In this document: positions 44,523 through 52,387 of the stretch, piece after piece | Layout: the number at the start of each line of letters is the position of its first letter | How positions within the stretch are numbered: the first letter of the stretch is position 1 | Made by a program: the position numbers and the translations under genes | DNA from: Holophagales bacterium | GTDB taxonomy: Bacteria; Acidobacteriota; Thermoanaerobaculia; Multivoradales; Multivoraceae | Assembly (NCBI GenBank): GCA_009845425.1 | Contig: VXZQ01000006.1 | Span: 337,590 to 397,509 of the forward strand | Direction: 5' to 3' | Length of the DNA stretch: 59,920 nucleotides | Notes under the pieces: model-generated | What the model saw: the letters and a program-made list of their open reading frames with translations, nothing else | Told to the model about the DNA's origin: nothing | Database searches by the model: none

Positions 44523-45527
44523 TTGCGACTGACCGCACTCCCGCTCGCCTGCGCCGCCACCCTCGTCTGCGCGGTCGCCCTCCCGGCCCAGGAGACTCCG
44601 CGGCCGGTTCGCAACGACATAGCCCGCGCCGGCGAGGAGTTCCTCGTCCTCCGCCACCAGAAGCTCCAAAAGGGGACCCACGCGCGCTTCTTCGAGCTGA
44701 GCCGCGACGGTGTCTGGCCGATCTTCGAGAAGATCGGCAGCCGCGTCGTAGGCCAGTGGCAGGTGGTCCACCCGGATGGCGGCGGCAGCGACGAGTTCGA
44801 CGAGGGCTACCGGTTGGCTCGCTACCGCAGCTACAACCACTGGGCCGCCACCCGGGCCGCGGACCGGCTGGGCGGTAACGGCGAGGACTGGCAGGCCTTC
44901 CGCGAGGCGCTTGCCGCCAGACGCCAGTTGGAGCTGGGGTCGGACGGTCCGATCTATCTCGTCGGGGACATGGCGAGCGGCGGGCCGTACTACATGCCCG
45001 GTCTCGACGAGGAGTACGAGCTCGTCGAGTCGGCGGAAGCGGCCGGCGGTGCCGAGCTCCCGGTGCGGAGCGCCCGAGCCCGCCGGGGCGAGGAGATCAT
45101 CACGCTGCGTTACTTCCGCATCCGCAAGGGGACCTTCGAGGAGTTCAGTCGGTTGAGCCGCGAAGGCGTCTGGCCATACTTCGAGAAGAACGGCGCGCGG
45201 ATCGTCGGGCAATGGCGCAGGGTCTATCCGACGCCGGAGGAGCTCGATCGCCGTGGAACCGAAGTCGGCGCAACGGAAAGCACCGACTTCGACGAGGTCT
45301 ACATGATGGCTCGCTACGCCAGCCACGAGCACTGGCAGGCGACGAGGCCCGCCGTCATGGCGCGTCTGGGCGGCAACGGCCCGGACTACGAGGCGTGCGT
45401 CGAGGCGCTGGAGCGCCGGCGCGACCTCACGCTCGACACCTCGGTGCGCTTCCTGCGCGGATACTTCTACGGCAGCCCGCCGGTCTACCTGCCGCCGCTT
45501 GACGAAACGTACCGCCGCGTCCGGTAG
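44523..45527 (+). CDS. secreted protein with two NIPSNAP-like (dimeric alpha/beta barrel) domains
   Basis: 334 residues from TTG 44523, 10 bp after the ankyrin stop, with a signal peptide (LPLACAATLVCAVALPAQ). Two copies of one domain are in tandem: LRHQKLQKGTHARFFELSRD plus GVWPIFEKIGSRVVGQW in the first, and RYFRIRKGTFEEFSRLSREG plus VWPYFEKNGARIVGQW in the second. Each is followed by a DEFDEGYRLARY or DFDEVYMMARY strand and a HW helix. The pattern fits the NIPSNAP/ABM ferredoxin-like fold, often dimeric; here the dimer is built into one chain. No catalytic residues can be named. Last gene of the DUF1592 run. Confidence 0.78.
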   Translation: MRLTALPLACAATLVCAVALPAQETPRPVRNDIARAGEEFLVLRHQKLQKGTHARFFELSRDGVWPIFEKIGSRVVGQWQVVHPDGGGSDEFDEGYRLARYRSYNHWAATRAADRLGGNGEDWQAFREALAARRQLELGSDGPIYLVGDMASGGPYYMPGLDEEYELVESAEAAGGAELPVRSARARRGEEIITLRYFRIRKGTFEEFSRLSREGVWPYFEKNGARIVGQWRRVYPTPEELDRRGTEVGATESTDFDEVYMMARYASHEHWQATRPAVMARLGGNGPDYEACVEALERRRDLTLDTSVRFLRGYFYGSPPVYLPPLDETYRRVR

Positions 45528-45596
45528 CGAGGAGAATCCGAGTCGAGAGCAAGAATCGAGGTGCAATGCTGCGCCGGTCATACGAGGATTCTCCCT

Positions 45597-46463
45597 ATGG
45601 CACGTAGCCGCCCGAACGAACGGCCTCTCGCTGAACGGCATGCGGAGGTCGTGGCAGCGGCCTGCCGCGCGATCGAGGAGGCGGTGGAGCCCCCGGACCT
45701 CGACGCGCTGGCGCAGGCGGCGGGCATGAGCCGGTTCCATTTCCACCGGGTCTTCAAGAGAGTCACGGGCGTCACGCCGCGTGCGTACGTCGCCGGCCAT
45801 CGAGGCGATCGGGTCCGCGAGGCGCTGCGGACCTCCCGCACCGTGACTGACGCGATCTACGACGCCGGCTTCAACTCGAGTGGCCGTTTCTACGCGGCGT
45901 CGTCCGACCTGCTGGGCATGGCACCCTCGACGTTCCGGCGCGGCGGAAGCGGAGAGACGATCCGGTTCGCGGTCGGCGAGTGCTCCCTGGGCTCGATTCT
46001 CGTTGCGGCGACGGAGAAGGGAATCTGCACGATCCTGCTCGGCGACGAGCCTGGCAGCCTGGTCCGAGACTTAGAGGATCGTTTCCCGAAGGCGGAACTT
46101 GCCGGGGGCGAGCCGGAGTTCGAGTCGTTGGTGGCGCGGGTCGTCGGTCTGGTCGAAGCGCCGGCCCTCGGCCACGACCTGCCGCTCGACATCCGCGGGA
46201 CGGCGTACCAGCAGCGGGTCTGGCAGGCGCTCCGGGAGCTACCGGCAGGCGAGACCGCCAGTTACGGCGGGATCGCCGCCGCCATCGGATCGCCGAAGGC
46301 ATCTCGGGCAGTCGCGAGCGCCTGCGCCGCCAACCCGCTCGCCGTGGCGATTCCCTGCCACCGGGTGGTTCGGAGCGACGGCAAGCCCGGCGGTTACCGC
46401 TGGGGAGTGGAGCGAAAGCAGGCCCTGCTTGCCCGCGAGGCCTCAGGCGGTGTAGTTGAATGA
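45597..46463 (+). CDS. ada: Ada-like HTH plus O6-methylguanine-DNA methyltransferase
   Basis: 288 residues from ATG 45597 (CGAGGA 8 nt upstream). An AraC-type HTH comes first (LAQAAGMSRFHFHRVFKRVTG and YDAGFNSSGRFY), then a ribonuclease-like segment and the methyltransferase domain. The acceptor Cys254 lies in ANPLAVAIPCHRVVRSDG. It repairs O6-methylguanine by self-alkylation. The N-terminal zinc domain of E. coli Ada, with its phosphotriester-accepting Cys, is missing, so methylphosphotriester sensing is not expected. How it would be activated is unclear; Ogt function without the switch is likely. Confidence 0.88.
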   Translation: MARSRPNERPLAERHAEVVAAACRAIEEAVEPPDLDALAQAAGMSRFHFHRVFKRVTGVTPRAYVAGHRGDRVREALRTSRTVTDAIYDAGFNSSGRFYAASSDLLGMAPSTFRRGGSGETIRFAVGECSLGSILVAATEKGICTILLGDEPGSLVRDLEDRFPKAELAGGEPEFESLVARVVGLVEAPALGHDLPLDIRGTAYQQRVWQALRELPAGETASYGGIAAAIGSPKASRAVASACAANPLAVAIPCHRVVRSDGKPGGYRWGVERKQALLAREASGGVVE

Positions 46464-46509
46464 ACCGGCGGTGGCCTGACAAAGAGCGAAGGCTCGAGCG
46501 TTCTTTCCG

Positions 46510-48000
46510 ATGACCAAGATGAACACCGATCCGAGCGGTTCGCTGTTTCCCGACCATGATTCCCTGACGGAAGCAGACCACAGGCTCACCGAGCGCCTTG
46601 GCGCGGCGCGACGTCTCATGCCGTCGCGCGACGTAGTTCCCGACGGCCCGTCCGGCAAGTGGCTCCGAGAACTGCGAAGCATGGGATTCGACCAACCTAA
46701 AGAGTTGGCGGGGTTAGTGGAATGGGTGATCGAGGGGCTCGAAACCGGCACGGTACAGGTGACGCATCCGGGCTATCTTGGCCTGTTCAACCCTGCGCCG
46801 ACGTTTGCCGCCGAGTGCGCCGACCGCATTGCTTCTGTATTCAACCCCCAGATCTGCGTCCATTCGCATGCGCCGGCGGCGGTCGAGATCGAACTGCACG
46901 TGATCCGGGAAGTAGCACGCAGGGCCGGCATGCCGGATGGCTCGGGGGGACACTTCACAAGCGGTGGATCGGAAGCGAACTTCACGGGAATGCTCTGCGC
47001 TCTGCAAGCAGGATCCCCGGCGTACGGTGATGATGGCTTGTGTGCATTCGCCCGTCCGCCGTGCATCTTCGTGTCGGAGGAGAGCCATTTGGCATGGCTG
47101 AAGATCGCTCACGCCGCGGGCGTCGGGCGCAACGCGGTCCGGCTGATTCAGACCGATGGGCGCGGACGCATGGATCCCGAGGCGTTGACCGAAACGATCG
47201 AAACTGACGTCCGCAGTGGCAACGTGCCGGTGATGATAGCGGCGACGGCTGGCACCACCAACGCGGGAATGGTCGATCCGTTGACCCGCTGCGGCGAAAT
47301 AGCCAGAAAGCACGGCATGTGGTTCCACGTCGACGCGGCATGGGGTGGTGCGCTGATTGCCAGAGATACCGGCGCTCTCAAGGGCATCGAAGAAGCGGAC
47401 TCGATCACGATTGACGCCCACAAGTGGTTTGCAACGACCATGGGGGCGGGCATGTTCCTGACCTCCAGACCGGATCTCGTCGCTCAGGTCTTCCGCATAG
47501 ATGCGAGCTACATGCCCAGGAGCGACACGGCCAAGGACTTCTATGTCAATTCCAACCAGTGGTCGCGACGTTTCGTCGGACTGCGGATGTTTCTTGCACT
47601 CGGAACAGCCGGATGGATGGGATACGCGGACCATGTGGAGCGCGCAATTCGATTGGCGGACAGACTCGCATTTCTGTTGCAGCGCGAAGGTTGGTCGCTT
47701 GTGAACGATTCTCCTATGGCCGTTGCATGCCTCGTGCCACCCGAAGGCCATGAAGCCGTTCGAAACTACGTCGATGCTGTTCGCAGCGACGGCCGGTTCT
47801 GGGTGTCAACTGCAATCTTCGAAGGCAAGCCGGTGCTGCGAGCCTGCATAACCAACGGGCGAACGAACGAAGGCGATATCGATGCACTCGTCGAAGTCCT
47901 GGCCTCCGTCCGGGTTGATCACGACACCAGCGCCCGTTTCGATAGGGCCCGCAGAGTCCTGGAGTCCGGGAACTCCCAAGCTAGGAGGAGAAGCTCGTGA
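46510..48000 (+). CDS. PLP-dependent group II decarboxylase-like enzyme
   Basis: 496 residues. Group II decarboxylase/aminotransferase fold: GGHFTSGGSEANFTGMLCAL (cofactor phosphate region), WFHVDAAWGGALIA (Asp for the pyridine N) and the Schiff-base lysine Lys305 in TIDAHKWFATTMG. This is the aromatic-L-amino-acid / glutamate / sphingosine-phosphate-lyase-related superfamily; the substrate cannot be fixed. Base composition is visibly lower in GC and codons less biased than the neighbours (also in the next gene), which suggests acquisition. ATG 46510 has a poor Shine-Dalgarno; ATG 46519 is possible. Its stop overlaps the next gene. Confidence 0.82.
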   Translation: MTKMNTDPSGSLFPDHDSLTEADHRLTERLGAARRLMPSRDVVPDGPSGKWLRELRSMGFDQPKELAGLVEWVIEGLETGTVQVTHPGYLGLFNPAPTFAAECADRIASVFNPQICVHSHAPAAVEIELHVIREVARRAGMPDGSGGHFTSGGSEANFTGMLCALQAGSPAYGDDGLCAFARPPCIFVSEESHLAWLKIAHAAGVGRNAVRLIQTDGRGRMDPEALTETIETDVRSGNVPVMIAATAGTTNAGMVDPLTRCGEIARKHGMWFHVDAAWGGALIARDTGALKGIEEADSITIDAHKWFATTMGAGMFLTSRPDLVAQVFRIDASYMPRSDTAKDFYVNSNQWSRRFVGLRMFLALGTAGWMGYADHVERAIRLADRLAFLLQREGWSLVNDSPMAVACLVPPEGHEAVRNYVDAVRSDGRFWVSTAIFEGKPVLRACITNGRTNEGDIDALVEVLASVRVDHDTSARFDRARRVLESGNSQARRRSS

Positions 48001-48401
48001 ACGTCAGTGAACGTCTTGCCGAAGACCGCTGGTCAGGCGGGCTCGCACTCACTGTCGAGTCCCGAGAACGGGACTTGGTGGTGGCAACAATGACTGTGAC
48101 CGATGCGGCAAGGAACGCATTCGGAACGGTTCACGCCGGAGCATTGATCTGGTTGGCCGATATCGCAGCGACGCTTTGTGCGGTCGGCGATCCGGAGAGC
48201 GTGCAGGAAGACGGTGGAGGCTTCCCCTTGGCTGTGGACCTGCACACGGTCTTGCTGGGCAATGAACGCGACGGCAAGCTGACCGCCCGGTCGACGGTAG
48301 TCAAGCGTGGAAGGAAGCTCATTGTTGTGCGGACGCTCGTAACGGGTCCAAGAGACCGACTGCTGATTGACATGACGACGACGCACCTGCGAGCAGATTG
48401 A
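47997..48401 (+). CDS. PaaI-type hot-dog thioesterase
   Basis: 134 residues. GTG 47997 overlaps the stop of the decarboxylase (GTGA), with AGGAGGAG upstream. The motif AARNAFGTVHAGALIWLADIAATLCA is the acyl-CoA thioesterase II (PaaI) core; N-x-x-G-x-x-H-x-G-x-x-x-x-x-x-D is intact. The second half has AVDLHTVLLGNERDG and GPRDRLLIDMTTTH. It would hydrolyse small acyl- or aryl-CoA esters. With the PLP enzyme it forms a two-gene unit of lower GC. The 147-bp stretch after it holds only a palindromic GGCGCCCTAGGCGCC and a possible -10 box. Confidence 0.85.
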   Translation: MNVSERLAEDRWSGGLALTVESRERDLVVATMTVTDAARNAFGTVHAGALIWLADIAATLCAVGDPESVQEDGGGFPLAVDLHTVLLGNERDGKLTARSTVVKRGRKLIVVRTLVTGPRDRLLIDMTTTHLRAD

Positions 48402-48534
48402 AGTCACTGGAGATAGATAACCCGAAGACTCGCTCACTCATTCGCTCGGCCTCGCGGAGTTGATCCGGGATAGAGTAGGGTTGACTGGAACGGCGTCTTA
48501 GGGGCGCCCTAGGCGCCTCGGGGCAAGAACTGGC

Positions 48535-48540
48535 TAGAGT
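48535..48540 (+). promoter_or_regulatory. possible -10 box (TAGAGT)
   Basis: TAGAGT in GGCTAGAGTCGTCC, 8 nt before TTG 48549 and 20 nt before ATG 48561 of the sulfatase gene. It would give a leaderless or very short leader. Confidence 0.35.
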
Positions 48541-48548
48541 CGTCCCTT

Positions 48549-49979
48549 TTGAAGCGGTCTATGTGCCGGAGCCCGAAGAGAACGGTTCCCGTCGGCCTGA
48601 CGATCCTTCTCGTCGCGACGGCGGGCGCTGCCGGCGGCACGGATCTCCCGAACGTCATCTTCATCCTGGCGGACGACCTGGGATATGGAGACCTCGGTTC
48701 GTACGGGCAGCAGGTCATCCGGACGCCCAGCCTGGACCGGATGGCTGCCGAGGGGATCCGTTTCACGCAGTTCTACGCGGGAGCGACGGTCTGCGCGCCG
48801 TCCCGCAGCGTCCTGATGACCGGGCAGCACACGGGGCGCACCCATGTGCGGGGCAACGCCAGGGGAACCGCTCAGTCGCTGCGAGACGAGGACGTCACGG
48901 TCGCGGAGGTGCTCCGGTCCGCCGGCTACGTGACCGGCCTGTTCGGCAAGTGGGGACTGGGCGAGGTCGGCATGGAGGGCCATCCGCTCAGCCAGGGCTT
49001 CGACGAGTTCTTCGGCTACCTCAACCAAGTGCACGCCCACAACTACTATCCCGAGTTCCTGTGGCGGGATTTGGAGAAAGTGCCGCTTCGGAACAGGGTC
49101 GAGAGGACGCCGCGCCCCTATGGCGGTTTCGAGGGCGGCTGGGCCACGGAACGGTACGAGTACTCCCACGACCTGATCGTGCAAGAGGCGCTGGCATGGG
49201 TCGACGAACAGAAGGATGCCCCCTTCTTCCTCTACCTTGCCTTGACGATTCCGCACGCCAACAACGAAGCTACGCGGGCCGTCGGCGACGGGGCGGAGGT
49301 ACCGGAGTACGGCGTCTACGAGTCAGAGGACTGGCCGAATCCCGACAAGGGTCAGGCGGCGATGATCACTCGCATGGACCGGGACGTGGGCAGGCTGCTC
49401 AGGCGGCTCGGGGAGCTGGGGATCGCCGAGAAGACGCTCGTTATGTTCTCGTCGGACAACGGACCGCACAACGAGTCGAACCATGACCTGCTCCGGTTCA
49501 AACCGTCCGGCAACCTGCGGGGCATCAAGAGGGACCTGTACGATGGCGGCATCCGCGTGCCTTTTCTCGCGTGGTGGCCGGGGACGATCGAACCAGGCCA
49601 GGTATCGGACCACATCGGCTACTTCGGCGACCTGATGGCGACCGTCGCCGACCTTTCGGGCGTCAACACGCCGCCGGGCACGGCTTCGATCAGCTTCGCG
49701 CCGACGTTGCGGGGACGCGCCAGCGAGCAGCGGGCACACGATTACCTGTACTGGGAGTTCTACGAAGCGGGCTCGGCGCAGGCGGTGCGGATGGGTCAGT
49801 GGAAGGGCGTCCGCAAGCCGATGCGGACCGGCCGCCTCGAACTCTACGACGTCCTGAGGGACGAGGGGGAGCGGTACGACGTGGCCCGGAACTACCCGGA
49901 GGTGGTCAAGAAGATCGAGCGGATCATGGAAGAGGCCCATGTGCCGCATCCGAACTGGCAGCCGCCGTCGAACCGCTAG
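48549..49979 (+). CDS. FGly-type arylsulfatase, exported
   Basis: 476 residues from TTG 48549 (ATG 48561 is an alternative; neither has a clear Shine-Dalgarno). The signal peptide covers the basic MKRSMCRSPKRT and TVPVGLTILLVATAGAAGG. Sulfatase motifs: LPNVIFILADDLGYGDLG, formylglycine motif Cys82 in ATVCAPSRSVLMTGQ (C-x-P-x-R), LFGKWGLG, the metal-binding IPHANN and FSSDNGPHNES. Arylsulfatase A / N-acetylgalactosamine-6-sulfatase-like (family S1). It is separated from the lower-GC pair by 147 bp, and its base composition returns to the norm. The substrate is not identifiable from sequence. Confidence 0.85.
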   Translation: MKRSMCRSPKRTVPVGLTILLVATAGAAGGTDLPNVIFILADDLGYGDLGSYGQQVIRTPSLDRMAAEGIRFTQFYAGATVCAPSRSVLMTGQHTGRTHVRGNARGTAQSLRDEDVTVAEVLRSAGYVTGLFGKWGLGEVGMEGHPLSQGFDEFFGYLNQVHAHNYYPEFLWRDLEKVPLRNRVERTPRPYGGFEGGWATERYEYSHDLIVQEALAWVDEQKDAPFFLYLALTIPHANNEATRAVGDGAEVPEYGVYESEDWPNPDKGQAAMITRMDRDVGRLLRRLGELGIAEKTLVMFSSDNGPHNESNHDLLRFKPSGNLRGIKRDLYDGGIRVPFLAWWPGTIEPGQVSDHIGYFGDLMATVADLSGVNTPPGTASISFAPTLRGRASEQRAHDYLYWEFYEAGSAQAVRMGQWKGVRKPMRTGRLELYDVLRDEGERYDVARNYPEVVKKIERIMEEAHVPHPNWQPPSNR

Positions 49980-50021
49980 TCGGCGCCATCCGCCGGTGTC
50001 CTGAGCGGCCGATGCAGGTGC

Positions 50022-50027
50022 TAGTTT
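50022..50027 (+). promoter_or_regulatory. possible -10 box (TAGTTT)
   Basis: TAGTTT in GCTAGTTTCCG, 10 nt before the ATG at 50038. It suggests a (near-)leaderless mRNA for the selenoprotein gene. Confidence 0.35.
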
Positions 50028-50037
50028 CCGTGGGCCG

Positions 50038-51177
50038 ATGAAGTACACCCGAATCGCCGCCGCCTGTGTCGCGTTGGTGGCGCCCGCTGCGCTGAGCGCC
50101 CAGGAGAGGAAGCCCGTGGACGTCTCGACACTCGGACCGCAAGTGGGGGAGAGGGTTCCCGACTTCGCCCTTCCCGACCAGCACGGACAGATCCGGACGC
50201 TCCACTCGATCATGGGCGAGAAGGGGGCGATGATCCTCTTCCACCGCTCGGCCGACTGGTGACCGTACTGCAAGGCGCAGCTCGTGGAGCTGCAGGAACG
50301 GTTCGAGGAGTTGCAGGCAGAAGGGCTGGGCGCCGCGGCCATCAGCTACGACTCGGAGGAGGTGCTGGCCGCCTTCGCGGAGCGCCACGGCATCCGGGAC
50401 GTGCCGCTGCTGTCCGATGGCGACTCCGCGGCGATTCGGGCGTTCGGCATCTACAACCACGTTGCGGAGGAAGGCCTCGGTCCAAACGCTGAAGACCCGG
50501 GGGTGAAGGCCGACGTGCTGCGATACGTCGCAGTGTTCGGCGCGCTGCCGATCGCCGTCGGCACGCCGTTTCCCGGGACGTTCGTCGTCGACCGGCAGGG
50601 GCGGGTGACGGCACGCTTCTTCGAGGAGTTCTACCGCGAGCGCAACACCGCCGCGAACATCATGCTGAAGCTCGGCACGCCGATTTCCGGCATCGCCGGC
50701 TCCAGGGGCGAGACGGCGCATCTCGAGATCAACGCCACCCAGAGCGATCCCGCCATCACGGTCGGCAGCCGCTTCCACCTGGCGCTCGACGTCATACCCC
50801 GGCCCGGCATGCACGTCTACGCGCCGGGGGCCGACGATGGCGGGTACCGGGTCATCGGCTTGACGCTTGAGGTGCCCAGCTTCCTGCGGCTTCTGCCGAC
50901 CGATTATCCGCAGTCGGAGATCTACTACTTCGAGCCACTCGACGAGCGGGTACCCGTCTACCAGGAGCCGTTCCGCCTGGTGCAGGAAGTCGTGGTGGAA
51001 GGCGACCAGGAATCCTCGGCCCAGCTAGCCGAGATCGACGCGTTGACCCTGACCGGGCGCCTGGACTATCAGGCATGTGACGACAGGATCTGCTACGACC
51101 CTGCATCGGTGCCGTTGACCTGGACGCTGACCGTGTCGCCGCTCGACCGGCAGCGGGCGCTCGCGGCGAGCCAGTAG
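50038..51177 (+). CDS. selenoprotein: AhpC/TSA-type redoxin with U-P-Y-C, fused to a DsbD-alpha-like domain
   Basis: Read through TGA 50260-50262 as selenocysteine, the gene encodes 379 residues. A signal peptide (MKYTRIAAACVALVAPAALSA) is followed by an AhpC/TSA (peroxiredoxin/TlpA-like) domain: FALPDQHGQIRTLHSIMGEK, then ILFHRSADW-Sec75-PYCKAQLVELQ. Homologous proteins usually read WCPYC there, so the TGA replaces the first Cys of CxxC and Cys78 remains. Downstream, GTFVVDRQGRVTARFFEEFY continues the same fold in the same frame, with no loss of coding quality. Residues about 235-375 resemble the N-terminal domain of DsbD: YQACDDRICYDPASVPLTW with Cys347 and Cys352. A hairpin starting 14 nt after the TGA could be the SECIS. 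Role inferred: periplasmic thiol-disulfide or peroxide reduction. Confidence 0.85.
50277..50293 (+). promoter_or_regulatory. candidate bacterial SECIS hairpin
   Basis: A perfect 7-bp stem, GCAGCTC (50277-50283) with GAGCTGC (50287-50293), and apical loop GTG. The loop lies 21 nt after the TGA (end 50262) and begins with G, within the window known for bacterial SECIS elements (loop about 16-37 nt from the TGA, with G near the loop start). It is inside the coding sequence, as in bacteria. Confidence 0.7.
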
Positions 51178-51297
51178 ATGGCCGGCGGCGGCATGTTGTT
51201 AGAGTAGTTGGCCTTAGAGGCGGGCGAGTTGACTGGGAGGTCGACCCTGGTGCCCTGACCGCCGGTGCGTGTCATTCCGAAGAGGAACACTGGCCCC

Positions 51298-52365
51298 ATG
51301 ATCTCGAAGCCGGATCGACCTCCACTGAGTCCCCACAATGAACTGCCGCCTTTCCCCGAGGGCTGGTACCTCGTAGCCAGCCGCGAGTCGATTCAGCGCG
51401 AGAAGCTGATCGAGAAGACCTGGTTGGGGGAGGAGATCGTCGCCTGGTGCGACGATGAGGGCCGGATCTGCGTGGCCGATGCCTTCTGCCCGCATCTGGG
51501 CTCCCACATGGGGCCGACGGTGGGCGGCGTCGTGCGTGACGGTTGTCTCGTCTGTCCATTCCACGGCTTCACCTTCGATTCGACCGGCCGGTGCGTCGCC
51601 ACGCCGAACGCTCCGGCGCCGAGCGCCGCCAAGCTGAAGGTCTACGCAACCAGGGAGGTCCTGGGCATGGTCTTCGCCTGGTGGGGATACGCGGGCAGGC
51701 CCGCGCACTGGCATCTGCCAGAGGACCCGCTCGCCGGGCCGAAGTGGAGCGAACTGCGTTCCTCCGTCCTGCGCTTCCGGGGCCATCCCCAGGAAACGAC
51801 CGAGAACTCCGTGGACATAGAGCATCTTGGCTACACGCATGGCTATAGCGATGTGCGCCCGGTGGGGTCGACCCTGGTCCAGGGCGCCTACCTGAGGAGT
51901 TGCTTCGATTTCAAGGCGGTGCGAAGAGTCGCGGGCCTCGTGGACGTGGTCTCGGAGGTTTCAGCGGTGACACATGTCCATGGCCTGGGTTACTCCTTCG
52001 TCGAGTTCCACGAGAAGACGATCGGCATGAAGTCGAGATTGTGGGTGCTCGCGACGCCCGTCGACGGCACGGTCGTGGATGTGACCCTGGTCAGCCAGGT
52101 ACGGGAGATCCGGAAGCCGGGACGGTTCTTCGTGGGCTTCGGATTCCTGCCGGTGAGCCTGCGCCACCGGCTGATGAATCGCCTTGTCCTGCGCGAGGAG
52201 AGGCGGTTCGTCCAGCAGGACGTTGTGATCTGGGAGAGGAAGCGGTACCAGGCTCCGCCCCGGCTAAGCCAGGCCGACGGCCCTGTCGGCAAGTACCGTC
52301 AGTACTCCCGGCAGTTCTATCCGGAACTCGAATCCCAGCGCAGGCCGGCCCTGAGCGTCGTCTGA
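51298..52365 (+). CDS. Rieske oxygenase, KshA / cholesterol 7-desaturase-like
   Basis: 355 residues from ATG 51298. The N-terminal Rieske domain has Cys64-x-His66 (FCPHLGSHMG) and Cys86-x2-His89 (VCPFHGFTF). The mononuclear iron motif is E-N-S-V-D-I-E-H-L-G-Y-T-H (Glu169, Asp173, His176, His181), the E-x3-D-x2-H-x4-H pattern. PFPEGWYLVASRESI and the DAFCPHLG context match the KshA (3-ketosteroid 9-hydroxylase) and DAF-36/Neverland (cholesterol 7-desaturase) branch rather than aromatic dioxygenases. No reductase gene is nearby. It is convergent with the flavoprotein at 52388, across 22 bp. A sterol-type substrate is inferred from family and context. Confidence 0.85.
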   Translation: MISKPDRPPLSPHNELPPFPEGWYLVASRESIQREKLIEKTWLGEEIVAWCDDEGRICVADAFCPHLGSHMGPTVGGVVRDGCLVCPFHGFTFDSTGRCVATPNAPAPSAAKLKVYATREVLGMVFAWWGYAGRPAHWHLPEDPLAGPKWSELRSSVLRFRGHPQETTENSVDIEHLGYTHGYSDVRPVGSTLVQGAYLRSCFDFKAVRRVAGLVDVVSEVSAVTHVHGLGYSFVEFHEKTIGMKSRLWVLATPVDGTVVDVTLVSQVREIRKPGRFFVGFGFLPVSLRHRLMNRLVLREERRFVQQDVVIWERKRYQAPPRLSQADGPVGKYRQYSRQFYPELESQRRPALSVV

Positions 52366-52387
52366 GGCGACGAGAGCGCTTCCGGCA

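Noticed and set aside
48490..48520. GGCGCCCTAGGCGCC palindrome as terminator of the thioesterase gene
   Set aside because: No T-tract follows, and GC-rich palindromes occur by chance here; listed only as part of the gap.
50284..51177. A separate gene starting at GTG 50284 with a pseudogene upstream
   Set aside because: It would split a single domain at its active site. The upstream piece has a good signal peptide and fold start, the frame is unchanged across the TGA, and a hairpin suited to SECIS is present; selenocysteine is the simpler reading.
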